From: Phaseolus vulgaris
Lineage: Eukaryota; Streptophyta; Magnoliopsida; Fabales; Fabaceae
Assembly: GCF_000499845.2 (NCBI RefSeq)
Contig: NC_023750.2
Coordinates: 14,439,141 to 14,503,140 of the forward strand
Reading direction: 5' to 3'
DNA: 64,000 nt
Shown here: in pieces, positions 1-11,800 of the stretch
How the letters are laid out: the number at the start of each line of letters is the position of its first letter
Position numbering within the stretch: position 1 is the first letter of the stretch
The notes under the pieces: generated by a model
What the model saw: the letters and a program-made list of their open reading frames with translations, nothing else
What the model was told of the DNA's origin: nothing
Databases searched by the model: none
Made by a program: the position numbers and the translations under genes

Positions 1-504
1 TTAGTCATATATATATTCTCACGTGTATATATGTCCTCGTCATGATCTTGATCTTTTTGAATTCATCCACTATATCATTAGGATTACTCTTAATCTTCAT
101 TAATGTAAATAAATAAGTGTTATACATATACAATTAATCTTCATAAACAAATATTTTTTAAAGAACAATAGATAAGTTTTAGGCATAAAAAGATTTGTGA
201 AACATGATTTCTAACAATGATATTAGATAAATTTTAATTTTTATCTCCTTTAGTTTATAATAAGTGATTTTGGTTCGTAGATCGCCGATAAAATGTTAGT
301 TTTGTTTTGTATGTAATATTGGTTTGACTATTGTTCATTAATATCTTAATATCATTAAATCCATTATATTAACATCTTAACTTTAAATATCATTATGATA
401 TGCAAATTTGTAAATTTCTTTACTTTGAAATTTATTTATTGGTATAGTTTTTTTTTTTAATTTACATGCTTAACGAGGTATATTGTCTTGTGACACACAC
501 ATAT
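1..504. other. AT-rich intergenic, no gene
   Basis: No coding sequence, RNA gene or clear repeat is visible. The stretch ends where the TGTGACACC start of the element A 5' LTR begins. The short open frame around 466-648 runs into LTR sequence and is not a gene. Confidence 0.6.
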
Positions 505-1432
505 TGTGACACCATGGTCCTGCACCTCTCCCCCACCCCCATTTATCTCATCTTTTCTCTTTCTCTATATCTCTTCTCTTTTCTATCTTCATTTTTCTTT
601 CTCATATTTCATTTATTCCAAGATTTGATCATGCCTCGCAGTAGTTAAGGAGTAAGGATACACTTTACTCGATGAGATTTTTAAATAAAGTAAGTTCATT
701 TTTAATTTCCTATTATTTGATTTTTCTTATGTTTTAGCCATCAACCTTGATGGGGACAATTAAGAAAAGTGTTTTTCTCAACTTGTTTTTACCTTAAACT
801 GAAATTTGATGATATTTGAATAACATACTTTAGGTCCTTAAACTTTGGAGTGATTTTCCTAATAGAGTTCAAATCTTCAATGGACTACAAAATTTCAGAT
901 AAAGGAAGTTATTTGTGTTTGAATAGAATCTTAGGGAAGCTCATTTAGATAATAAGTTAATCTATATTGTTATTTAAACTGAATTTGAATGGTTTTGAGT
1001 GTATAAATTTTTTTGAAGAAATATGTTTAAGCAAATAATAATTTGCATTAATCATTTAAAACTGTTTTGAAGTGGTAGTATTGAAATATTTGTGAAAAAA
1101 TCTTTGAGAATGTAATTTGAGTATGTTGTTGAGGTCGATTTACTGATATTTTCGCTTAGGTGAGATAATTTTTGCTCAAGTGAAAATATTTCTATATTTA
1201 ACTTGTTCTTTAGTTATGTTTTCACTCGAACGAGTTTATTCTTGCTCAAGCGAAAATCACACTAAAGAGCAGCTCTTTTGGCCTCACTCGCTCAAGAGAG
1301 CTAATTCTTGCTTAAGCTAGAAATTTTCGCTCAAGCTAGCCCAAAATAAAAATACCTTTATCATATTTTTCTTTTATTTTCTTCATATCTTTTTAATGAT
1401 TTGAATTATGCATGTTTTTTTTTAAAAGTATA

Positions 1433-3057
1433 TGTTCTCGCCAGTTGACTCGATTGATGGTTGACTCGAACGACAATCTCTAACCTGCTTATCTCCTCCT
1501 GAGAATCAAACTTCCTTGGGTTGAAGGACTTCTCACCTGAAAAGACAAAGGGCGCCTTGACGGTTGTTTGCAGTCCGACGCTCATGTCAGTACTGGGGCA
1601 AAGAAACAATAAGTGTAAAGTAGTTTCAGTCTTAGAAACGGTGTACCTTGCTAGGATTCTTACCACCCTTTATATAGGTTGTAGCTAGGGTTTGCTTCTG
1701 TTCTGTTACCCATATCTAAGGTTCCTGGGAGAACGTCCTTGCACCGCTATTACACATTTTTAGCGTAATCTGGCACATAAGACTTCCCTTTACTGGAGTG
1801 CAACGACTAACAATCACTAGTGCAGACAGGCCAAACGAGTGCGGCTATTTTATATTTACAAGGGCGGTTATATAGCCGCACTTGATCAGCACGCATTCTT
1901 AAATCGAAGATTTACAAGTGCAGCTATTTAGCCACATTCGTAAATGCGATTTATAAATGCGGCTATGGTAAATAACCACATTCTTATTTAATTTTTTTAA
2001 ACAAAAAAATTAAAACCCTAAACCCTAAGGCAGCAATAGCAGTGGCAGCAGCAACAACGGAGCAAATACGGCATAGCAAAAATCCAAACAGCAGGCAATG
2101 AAGTTGGTGACCTTCATCAATCCAAGAAAACAAATAGATAAGAGAAACGAAAAAAATATATATAAATCAATGGTGAAGAAGAAAGAGAACTCGAAAAGAA
2201 CTTACAATGACACAAAGAAGACAATGAAGGCTCGTAGAAAACGAGAGGAAGCACGAGAGCATAAACAAAAGAGAAAATGAAGCGTCAGAGAACCCTTCGC
2301 CAATGTAAGAAAACAAACAAATAAGTGAAACGAAAAAAAATTATAAACCATTGGTGAAGAAGAAAGAGAGCGAATCGAAACGAACTTACATTGGTACGAG
2401 AACACAATGAAACTCGCAAAAGAGATGAACACCAGAGCAGAAACAAAGAGAAAACGTGAAGCGCCAAAAAGGAAGAAAGTATGAAAGCGTAAGTGACGCA
2501 CTTCAAAATTAGGGTAAAAAAATGATTTAAGAATGTGGCTATTTAAATAGCCGCATTCGTAAATCATGCATTTTGATTTAAGAATGCGGCTATTTAAATA
2601 GTCGCATTCGTAAATAAAATTAATTTCAAAAATGCCACCGCGTTTTGAATGACAGCGGCTAACCCTAAAATCGCATTAAATAAATAGTCGTTGTTTATAC
2701 ATTTTGTGCTAGTGAATATGGCCGCCAAGGTACCAACTCATCCACCAATGTTGCAGGACCATCTGTTCTATGGGTACCCTAAGTATTCACGTGTCATGCA
2801 TACAGTCTTTCCTTGGAAACCCTAACCCTAATGGGCCTCAATGCCTCCAAGGAACACTTGCTTGTGTCGTACCCGAATGTACCATACACACCTCATGCAT
2901 GATCCTCTTGTGACTTAGGTCTTTCCTTAGTATTTGGGTGTTAACTCATGTTAACTTATACTGCTTGGGGGACCCAGCTTACGTGGCCTACCATTCCTCT
3001 CAGACACCGATGTTCGATGTCTTCTCTGACGTCGATGTCCGAGGACGGGTCGGTATA
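1433..3057 (-). repeat. Solo LTR of a Tat-like family, TSD GTATA
   Basis: The block interrupts the element A LTR exactly between two copies of GTATA (1428-1432 and 3058-3062). Read on the minus strand it starts TATACCGACC and ends GAGAACA. An original TG start mutated to TA would resemble the TGTACCG starts of the Tat LTRs at 28974 and 35516. It has no internal retroelement domains. About 725 bp remain once the CACTA-like insert at 1815-2714 is removed, a usual LTR size. The 86-codon minus-strand frame inside it has no recognisable domain. Assignment to a Tat family rests on the LTR start only. Confidence 0.65.
1815..2714. mobile_element. CACTA-like non-autonomous element, TSD AAT
   Basis: Begins CACTAGTGCAGA and ends GTGCTAGTG. 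It is flanked by AAT at 1812-1814 and 2715-2717, the 3-bp duplication expected for CACTA transposons. Both subterminal regions carry repeated short motifs of the type 'gcggctatttaaatagccgc' in both orientations, the usual binding-site arrays of this superfamily. The centre contains a roughly 190-bp direct duplication (about 2100-2270 and 2290-2400) rich in GAA/AAG. There is no transposase, so it depends on another copy. The inner part of the terminal repeats is imperfect. Confidence 0.7.
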
Positions 3058-3622
3058 GTATACAAATTCAATTTATTTGTGAAATTTTAAATGTTGTTGT
3101 GGGATTGAATTGTGTGTAATATATATAAGAGTTATATTGTATGATCAATAGAATTGTGAAATTTATAAATGACATGGATTGGTGAATGAAAGGTGTATAG
3201 AATTAAGATGATTATGTAATTAATTTAAAAAATCTTAAATAATATGAGGGATTGATATGCATTGTATGTGAATCATATGTATTATATGAGGACGATAGAA
3301 TTGTATAAAATTGAGATCATATATTTGGGATAATGTATAAGTTTTTTATTGGTTTCGTGTTAAGTATTGACACATATGAATAGAGAACTTCCAACTTCAC
3401 TGATGATCTAAGTCACGTTGACTGAGATATTAGTTGGTAAGAAGCTCATGAGGGAGTTTATACACACCATGACTAGTTGTAATCACATGATATTGGATGT
3501 TTGAACTTAGCCTAATCCTTTCTCTTAGATTCAATTGTAAATATAAGTCTTAGGTATTGGATAGGATGTTAGTCTCTGGTAGATCCTACTTAATATGAGT
3601 ATTCATTGTTGGATATCGTTGG

Positions 3623-4296
3623 TGATGGCATGTAAGAAAAAGTGGTGCGGAAGCTATGAAGGTGTGTGAGCAAGATCCTCCTAAGAGTGGTGTTGATCTT
3701 GAAGGTGCATGATGAGTATGAAGCTAGGGAGGTTCGGCCAACCCAAGGAGAGGTGAAGGAGATGAAGTTTAGAGCCTAGAATTCTAGGGAGAAGCAAAGC
3801 TTGGCACAAAATGGCAGCATAACTTTACTCACCATAAACTTGAAAATACAAGGTGTAGGCTCCTCCTTTTATAGGCTAAGGAGGACCATAATGCAACCCT
3901 AATGCTAGCCAAATGAAATGTAAATGTGAAGCACATGGGTGCACATGGCACATGGGTGCACAAATGAGCACATGGGGAGGGGTGTGTCTAGTTTTTATGC
4001 TCACCCCTTCCATGGGCTTTCTAGACCGGCCTTGGTAAATTTAGAGGTTTTTTTAGAAACTCTAAGTTTACCTAGGTTGGTGTTTTAGGTGCCAAAATTA
4101 ATTCTAAGAAAATTACAAATAAAGTTCCTATGCTAATTTTGACAAGAAATTAAAGTCTACTCTACACTAGAGTTTATGGCATTTGAACATGTAAAAGAAC
4201 GTCTTCTTGGATCCTCTTGGCCATAACTCTATGGTTGGCCCAAATCTACCCTTTGGTGGGCTTGCATGTGGGCTTGTGCTTAGGCCTCTTCCATCA
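3623..4296 (-). repeat. Solo LTR of the element D family, TSD GTTGG
   Basis: The reverse complement matches the 699-bp LTRs of element D (50931-51629 and 55390-56088) end to end. In plus orientation it begins TGATGGCAT and ends CTTCCATCA. Perfect GTTGG copies at 3618-3622 and 4297-4301 mark the insertion. It is 674 bp, so it carries small deletions, and it is more diverged than the two D LTRs are from each other. No internal region remains, which points to LTR-LTR recombination. Confidence 0.9.
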
Positions 4297-4659
4297 GTTG
4301 GTGTGTGGATCCATGTGTGATCCATATGATTGTTGAGGATGGTATTTGAATGAAATTGGGTTGTTGTGATTGGTATTGAATATTATATGATTACAATTGA
4401 TGAAAAAATGAAATAGAATTATATAAATGAATGATTAATGTAATTAATTCTTTTTTTTACTTATATTTTTTTATGTTAGAATTTTATTTCGATAGCTTAC
4501 CCTTGCATGTGTTGTTTATCTATGAACTGCGATGATTGTACTATCTGCACAACAGATATAGGTGCAGGTGCACAAGGTACTTTGAGAAAATAGTGGAAGA
4601 AATTATTTTATTTTATTCTCTTTTGTAAAAGATTTGTATATTTTAGGGTGTTACATTTA

Positions 4660-4673
4660 TAGTATCAGAGCAG
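4660..4673 (+). other. Primer-binding site of element A
   Basis: The sequence tagtatcagagcag lies 5 nt after the LTR end. It differs at one position from the TGGTATCAGAGCAG type of site complementary to the 3' end of initiator tRNA-Met, the common primer of plant chromoviruses. Confidence 0.6.
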
Positions 4674-7600
4674 TTCGCCCTTAAGATAACTCAAAGGTAG
4701 TGAGTTTATTCTTTTTCTTATTGTAGATGTTTGTTTAAGTCTAGTCTCAATATTTATGTTAGAGTTAGGATGATTGCTATGAATGAAGGTAAAAACATAC
4801 TAAGAAAGAAAAGAATTTCGACAAAGCAGTAAAGGTGCACATTCAGGACTAAATCGAGATGATTTCTATCTCAGTTCTAAAAGTTTAGAGTGCATTTTAA
4901 GGATATGGTTTGGATGGCTGTATTTATATGTGTGTGAGTTTATATGTTTTATTTTAAAGTATTACATTTATTTATATTAAGGGTTTATTTGTAGATTTTA
5001 AAATTTTTTCTTTAAGTTAATAGTTTTACACCAACATTTATTTTAGGGTAGTATGTTTATATATTAGGTGTTTTGTTGTTCTGGGTGGACACAAATTCTA
5101 AGTGAATTTGAGATTCCTACCTATAGAGGATCTAAATATAATTTTTGGGATGAATTGAATATATGTTAATTGCATTCCTTTAGTTTGTGATAAATAGAAA
5201 GTGATGTTGTACGTTTAGAGATGAACTTCCTATACATATTCATGTCTTCATGATTATGACCCTTCATTTCTTGGTCAAGATTATCGTGAATTACATAGAT
5301 AACATGTCTATCTATCCTATACTTTAGAGGTGCATAAAGAACACATAAGGGAATGATAACATTCTTAAAGAAAAATACAATAAGTAAGAGCTTTGGTAGG
5401 TGAATATGCAAATTTTACTGTCATCACAACTCTAAAAATCTACTAGATCCCAACCCAAGGAAAGACAATGTTTAAGTGGAATGTCTCAAGATCAACATGA
5501 AGACCAAAGGTTACGTGAATCAAATTGACTATTACAGAAGGTTGATAAGAGGATTTTCTAAGATGATAATGTTGTCAACACAACTGAACTACAAATAGTG
5601 AGCTTTTTGCTTGGACACTAGTGCAGAAAATGCATATAACATTGATTCTAGAGGACATGTAACACTAGTTCCATCACTGATGTAGATCTTAACGATGTAA
5701 AATGTTAATTATATATAACACTATTGTAAAAATTGGTGTAATATGTACCAAAATCTGAATAAAATATTAAAAAATGTGTGCTCCAAAAGACACATATAAC
5801 ACCAGTTGTGGCTCCTAACCAGTGTTATATGTGCTCCAGACTCACATACCTAAACCCTAAACCCAATACCAAAGTGTTCAACATTGCCGAGGGTCGATCA
5901 CCCCAGACCCAATACCAAGACGTTCAACATATAACAATTACCCAATTTAAAACCTAATACATTATATTCCAAATATAATATAATAAAACTAATTATTTAT
6001 ATAAATAATTGTAAACCAAATAATAATTAAAATTAAAATTAAAATAATTAAAAATGAAAAACTAACCTAGAGCGTGAACGTGAACGAAGTTGTGGCGACA
6101 ATGGAGACAATGTGGTGGCGACAAGAGTGGTAACAAAATAGCCAAGAAGCGTGAACGGACAAATTTTGTTCGATGTGGATGCTCTAACGACGAAGAGAAC
6201 GAAATAAGAGAGAAGCGTCGAGGGGAGCGGTGGAGGCAGCGGCTGGCAACAGCGTTGGCAAAAGCAAAACGAACTCTTAAACAAGAAAACTTAGAAGAAT
6301 AACATGAATGGAGAGTGAGGGCGTAAGCCAAGAAAATATGTTAAAAACATATATTACACCGATTATGACTAATAACTGGTGTAATATATCTTTTTTAAAA
6401 CTTTAAAAACTTTTTTTTAATGTGGAAATTACATATAACACTGCATCCTCTATCTAATTGGTGTTATATGTAGTGTCCATAGTTAAATGTTTCAAATTTT
6501 TTTTAAACTCTAGAAATGACATATAATACCGATTATATAGAAGAACCGGTGTTATATGTCATTTTAAAAAACTTTTAATTGTTTTTTAATCTAGGAATGA
6601 CATATGTATCGAACCGGTGTTATATGTAATCCCAAAAATTAAAATTTTAAAAATCTATTTTTTTTTTTTGCTTTGAACAAGACATATTATACCGGTTGGC
6701 TCCAATCGCTTTAATATGTGCCAAATATTTACAAAAATGTTGTCGCGTTTTTGTGTACACCAGTTCTCATAATATGTCGTTGTAAAAAGTATTATTTGCA
6801 CTAGTGGGGGGAATAGTGAAAAGCATAAATTTCTAGTTGTAGTATAGATTAATTAGTTTGCTATTATGGGAAATTATTGGCACACAAACTTTTGAGTACA
6901 ATGTATCACTTCATAGGTTGGGATGTACATGGATGCAAGAAAAGGGTGATAGAGTATGTCTGAAGGGAACTAAAAGTTCATGAGAAAAATTACTCTACTC
7001 ATGACACATGGATGATGGTAATGGTGTTGCATTGAAGATCTGGAGGCATTGTCTAGATGGTACTTCGTTTCACATGCTCAATAATGTATAAGTCTTAAGT
7101 ACTTGTTTGATGAGAATGGACTAGACACGAGACAAAGTATATTGATGTATTTGTTAAATGATTAAGATTTCAAGTTGAAAACTCCATGAGTAAGGAGGCA
7201 TTTCAAGTGTCAGATGTAATTGTTAATGACTTAAGTTAATGGAGTATTAAGTACAAATTGGACTAAGAATTTTATGATGGAAGTAAAGGAGGATTATGAG
7301 ATTTAGGATAAGGTTTGTGTACTTGCAAGCAAGACAGTAATCAAGCTACTTACAATTGGATAGTACCCCTTCCATCGGAGGACTGGGTGGAGAGTTACAA
7401 ATATGAGAAAAGCCTACTTACTAGCCTCCGTGAGAGGATACCACTTTGGTAGATGCTAGGGATTGGTTGAAGTTAGAGAATATAGTTTAGTATAAAAAAT
7501 TATGAGAATAATTAAGATATATCATTATCTGAAGAAATTCTTTTGATGGTTCAATATAAAGAGGAAGTGACTCAATAGGTCCTTGTTTGTCTTACTTATA

Positions 7601-9603
7601 AAAAACTGAGGTGGAGTATCAAAGAATTGGGAGTACAACAATATGACGTGGCTAAATAAAAATGACGTAATATTGGTATACAATAAGTTTTCTTTTCCAC
7701 AATTAGTAAGAGTATATAGTATATGGTAAGACCAAGTAATGAATAGTACATAATTTTCTTTCATAAAAGATAAATGAAGTCTTGAAAGATTATGATCTTT
7801 AGCTGAAGTATTATCCTGGGAAAGGAAATATTGTTGCAGATGCTTCAAGTCACAAGGAGATATATGTATCAACACTTAAGATTAGAAGGTTGGAGTTGAG
7901 TGAAAGTTTCAACAGTTTGAATTTGGAAGTTATAGTATCTTGAAATCACATTAGTTGTGATACATTTTTATAACTAAAGAGTTTTTAAAGAAAGGGAGGG
8001 TAAGAAAATTGGTGAAATTGAATTTAAAGAATATTCTAAGATTATTCAATAATGATAAAACTAAATGGGAAGTGAATAATTTTTCAAGACTTAGGAACAA
8101 ATATGTACAATAGATGATGATAAATTGAAGCAAGTGGATTATCTAAGATTCATGAAAGCAAGTTCAACTACATCTAAGTATGACCCAAAAGTATCAAGAT
8201 TTCATGAATTTTATTTAGTGACATGGTATGAAGGAAGAATAGTCAAGTATGTAGCTACTCGTTTATCTGTCAAAAATAAAAGGCAAAACAAATAATGATT
8301 GGAAATATGTTAACATAGTTTGACATTCTCAAAATGAGAGTGAAATAATTTTCATGAATTTGTCACTTACTTGTCACGTATAAAGAAGAAACATAACTCA
8401 ATATGAATAATAAATGATGGATTAATAAATATTATGCATATTCTACCTATGCAACTGAAGTATATGTTTGAGGTTATGTCGATAATTTGGTGATTTAAGA
8501 GATCTCAGTTTGATAAAAGTGGTGAAGAGGTGCCATTTGGTACTATAACTAATGTTAAGGAAGTTTGTGTTTGGCTAGGTTATGCTTATCTTTTTATTAG
8601 GGTGAGGATGAATCCTTTAGCTTGTGGTATTGGAGGGAGTGAGACAGTGGTAAATCCTAGTCTTCTAAGTAGAGGTCTCTAATAATTGATGTTGCACATC
8701 CTTCTGAATATGAGAATATTATCACTCGAGATGAAGAACAAAGTGAGCTAGTGATGTTGACACCACATCATGACCATTAGAAAGTAAAAGTGACTCTTCC
8801 AATAAATATGGAAGCATTCCATTTTTTATTTAGTTATACATATCTCAAGGTTCTATGGATTCCATTTCTTTGGTATTTGATGTTGTCTATATTAGTATAA
8901 TCTGGGATCGAATAACATGAATTTTATTTGAGATATAATTGCGAAGAGGTTGGTGTGAGATGCCTATGTTCATGTTATAATACAACAAAGTTGTGAGTCA
9001 TTGAGTTAGGTCACATCAACATCTCTTAAGCAATTTGACAATAACCTTTCAGCAAAAATATTGCGAAATACTCGAAGAACATGGGGTTGACCTAGATTGT
9101 CTATTGGAGATGGAAGGAAAAAGACTTTGGGGCCTTAATTCAGTATGCACCAGAAGGAAGGTTGGTCAAACAAAACTTAGAGTATTTTTCATCACTTCAG
9201 TTACAAGCAACTGAGTCAAATTTTTAGAACTATGATGATTGAAGACATCTTCGACAACGCAAAAATTTGATATAGATAAAGGAAGAAGACCTTTAGGTTT
9301 CTCAATGGGTAAAAATGATTGTCTGAGAGTTACACGATGTAGGGAGAGCAACCCAAAGTTCATGGGACCTTGTAAGATCCTTGTACTTGTCCATATGAAC
9401 TTGTCTTACATTGAAGTACATTAGAATTTTGGGTTCTCAAGTAAAGTAACTTTGTGTAAAAATATCGATATAGTCAAAGTGTTGTGAAATCTCATATGTT
9501 GTGATTCCACTTGAGGAATAAAAGAGAACATAAGAGAATCATATCCTAATTTTTCTTGGTAAGCTAATTTTTAAGGACAAAATTTTTTGTTGTTAAGGAT
9601 AAT
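4674..9603 (+). pseudogene. Element A pol remnants (RT end, RNase H, integrase C-terminus)
   Basis: Translation across frames shows islands of a Ty3 polyprotein. Near 5515-5570 there is a YYRRLIRGFSKM-like end of the RT/RNase H linker. At 6905-7130 there is an RNase H stretch resembling LGC-MQE, ELKVHEKNYSTHD and SLKYLFDE. At 7790-7880 there is YHPGK-N-VADA-S-KE. At 9239-9424 there is an integrase C-terminal tail with RRPLGF, LRVT, PKF-GP-KIL. A WELE/ESYP and RTKF-like end lies at 9500-9590. No gag or RT catalytic motif survives and stops are frequent. The open frames at 7525-7875 and 7951-8133 on the minus strand are chance. Confidence 0.7.
5616..6806. mobile_element. CACTA-like non-autonomous element
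   Basis: Starts CACTAGTGCAGAAAATG and ends TTTGCACTAGTG. It carries many subterminal copies of an 'acatataacaccggt' motif in both orientations, spread over the first 250 bp and the last 500 bp. It interrupts the RNase H remnant of element A. The flanks are GGA and GGG, so a 3-bp duplication is only two-thirds preserved. The small overlapping frames at 6048-6331 are in the middle of the element and have no transposase similarity. Confidence 0.65.
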
Positions 9604-11394
9604 TGTGACATCGTGGCCCTGTACACCCCCTCCCATTTTTCTCATCTTTCCTCTCTTTAAATATCTCTTCTCTCCATTCTCTCTTCATTTTCTTTCTTAT
9701 ATCTCATTTTTCCAAAATTTGATCACACCATGCACTAGCTGAGGAGTCAAGATACATTTATACCCGATCAGGTTTTCCAACATAGTAAGTTCATTTTTAC
9801 TTTAAAGATCCTTTATTTTCTGATTTTCCTTATGTTTTAGCCATCAATCTTGATGGGGACGATGGGCACAGTTGAGAAAAGTGTTCCTCTCAACTTGTTT
9901 TACCTTAGACTAAAATTTTCTATTGTTTGGACAACATGCTTTAGGTCCTTAGATTCTGGAATGATTTCCCTGGAGTTGGAATTTTTAATGGAATAAAAAT
10001 TTTCACGTAAGAGAAGTTATATATCTTTGAATATAATCTTGGGGTAACTTATTTGGATAATAAGTTAATATGAAAATTGTATTATACATATTTAAGTATA
10101 TAGTTATTTAAATTGAATTTAAATGGTGTTGCGTGTATGGAATTAATTGAAGCAATATGCTTGAGCAAATAATAGTTTCCATTAATAATTTAAAATTGTT
10201 TAGAAGTAGAATTGAAAATGTAATTTGAGTATGTTGTTAAGCTAATTTACTAGTATTTTCGCGAGATGATTCTCGCTCAAGCGAAAATATTTTGCATTTG
10301 ACTTGTTCTTCAATTTTGTTCTCCTCAAGCGAACATATTTTCGCTCAAGTGAAAATTGCACTGAAAAATCATCCCTCTCGACCTTATTTTTGCTCAAAGG
10401 AAGTCCATTCTCACTTAAGCTATAAATTTTCGCTCAAGCTAACCTAAAAAAAACTTATATCCTATTTTTATTTTCTCTTTTTCATGTCTTTTCAATGATT
10501 TGAATTATGCATGAATTTTTTTTATACAAAGTATACATTTAAAAAAAAAAATCAATTGATTTGTGAATGTTTAAATGTTTTGGGATTGAATGGTGTGTAA
10601 TATATATAAAAGTGATATTGTATGATTAATTGAATTGTACAATTTCTACATGGATTGGTGAGAATGGAAGGTCTATGAAATTGAGATGATTATGTAATTA
10701 ATTTGAGTGATTGATATGCATTGTATGTGAATGATATGTATTGTATGAAGATGATGCAATTGTATGGAAATGAAATCTTACATTTGGAATAATGTATGAC
10801 CTTTTTATTGGTTTGATATTAAGTTTTTGCACCTATGTTTAACAAAGATCCTATAACTTCATTAATTATCTAAGTCATATAAACTAAGATATCAGTAGGT
10901 GAGAAACTCATTAAAGAGTTCATACACATCGTGACTGTTTGTAATCACATGATATTGGATGTTTGAACTTACCTTGTTTCTTTCTCTCATATTTGCTTGT
11001 AAATCTAAGTCTTGGGTATTAGATCAGATGTTACTCTATGGTAGAGCCTACTTAATACAAGTCTTCTAGAAGGTGTCTCTATAAATGGATCAATGTGTAC
11101 TCCTTATGATTGTTGAGAATGATATTGAAATGAAGTTGGGTTGATATGATGTGTATTGAGTACTATATGAATGATATAATCTAATTAATTATTATTTTTT
11201 ATTTATATTTTCGTACGTTAGAATTTGATTTTTATAACTTATTCTTGTATGTGTTATTTGTATATAAAATGTGATGAGTATACTATGTACACAAATAGAT
11301 ATAGGTATAGGGTAAGAGGAACTTTGGAAAGAGTGGAGAGCATTATTTTCTTTTACTCACTTTTATAAATTTTTGCATATTTTAGGATTTTAGA
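9604..11394 (+). repeat. Element A 3' LTR
   Basis: Starts TGTGACATCGTGGCC, matching the 5' LTR start at 505, and follows it through the pyrimidine-rich block, the CTCAAGCGAAAAT repeats and the distal half. The end is weak: the expected GTGTTACA is replaced by ATTTTAGA, so 11394 is an alignment estimate. Confidence 0.7.
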
Positions 11395-11800
11395 TGTGTA
11401 TACTAATTAATATTATAATATACTCTTTTTCAATAGTTGAAATTTATTGGTAAAAATAATTAGTGGATCTTATCATATTTAATGAGCCTGTTCTAATTTT
11501 GCAACTTTCAGTAAATTTTAGTCAACAAGAATTTGCTCCTAACCATCCTAATTTTTTATATACCACACCTTCCTGTTCCCCTCCACAAACACTGGAATTC
11601 TGGTGCAGGATGTTTTCATAATACAAGAAGGGACTTGAATGTAAACAAGGATAAAAGGCTCATTTACTCTTACAACCACTAAAAGGGATATTAAAAATTA
11701 CAGACAACAGAATTATCTTACAAGATAAAGAAACGACAATTCAAACAAACCTCGTACAATCAACTATGCATTAGCTGAAAGCCTTGCCTCTATTCAGGAA
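11395..11800. other. 3' flank of the DUF641 gene
   Basis: A 400-bp stretch between the element A LTR and the stop codon of the minus-strand gene. The part nearest the stop probably holds its 3' UTR. I see no other gene. Confidence 0.4.

Larger units (their letters stand above)
505..4655 (+). repeat. Element A 5' LTR, interrupted by nested insertions
   Basis: Starts TGTGACACC and ends GTGTTACA, so the ends form a short inverted repeat. It aligns along its length with 9604-11394. Removing the inserts at 1433-3057 and 3623-4296, with their target duplications, leaves about 1.85 kb, close to the 1.79 kb of the 3' LTR. The two copies are clearly diverged, with many substitutions and small indels, so the element is old. 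Confidence 0.75.
505..11394 (+). mobile_element. Element A: decayed Tekay/Del-like Ty3 chromovirus
   Basis: An old LTR retrotransposon. Two long related repeats (505-4655 and 9604-11394) flank a region with pol remnants. Shared LTR landmarks are the TGTGACA start, a pyrimidine-rich block with a TTTGATCA motif, a 'tactcgatgag/tacccgatcag' block and repeated 'cgctcaagcgaaaat' stretches. A primer-binding site resembling that of initiator tRNA-Met follows the 5' LTR. The last coding traces include an RTKF-like end typical of plant chromovirus polyproteins. Gag and most of RT are gone and every frame is broken. Four later insertions sit inside it: a Tat-like solo LTR, a D-family solo LTR and two CACTA-like elements. 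The 3' end is set by alignment to the 5' LTR and is approximate; I found no target-site duplication. Confidence 0.75.
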
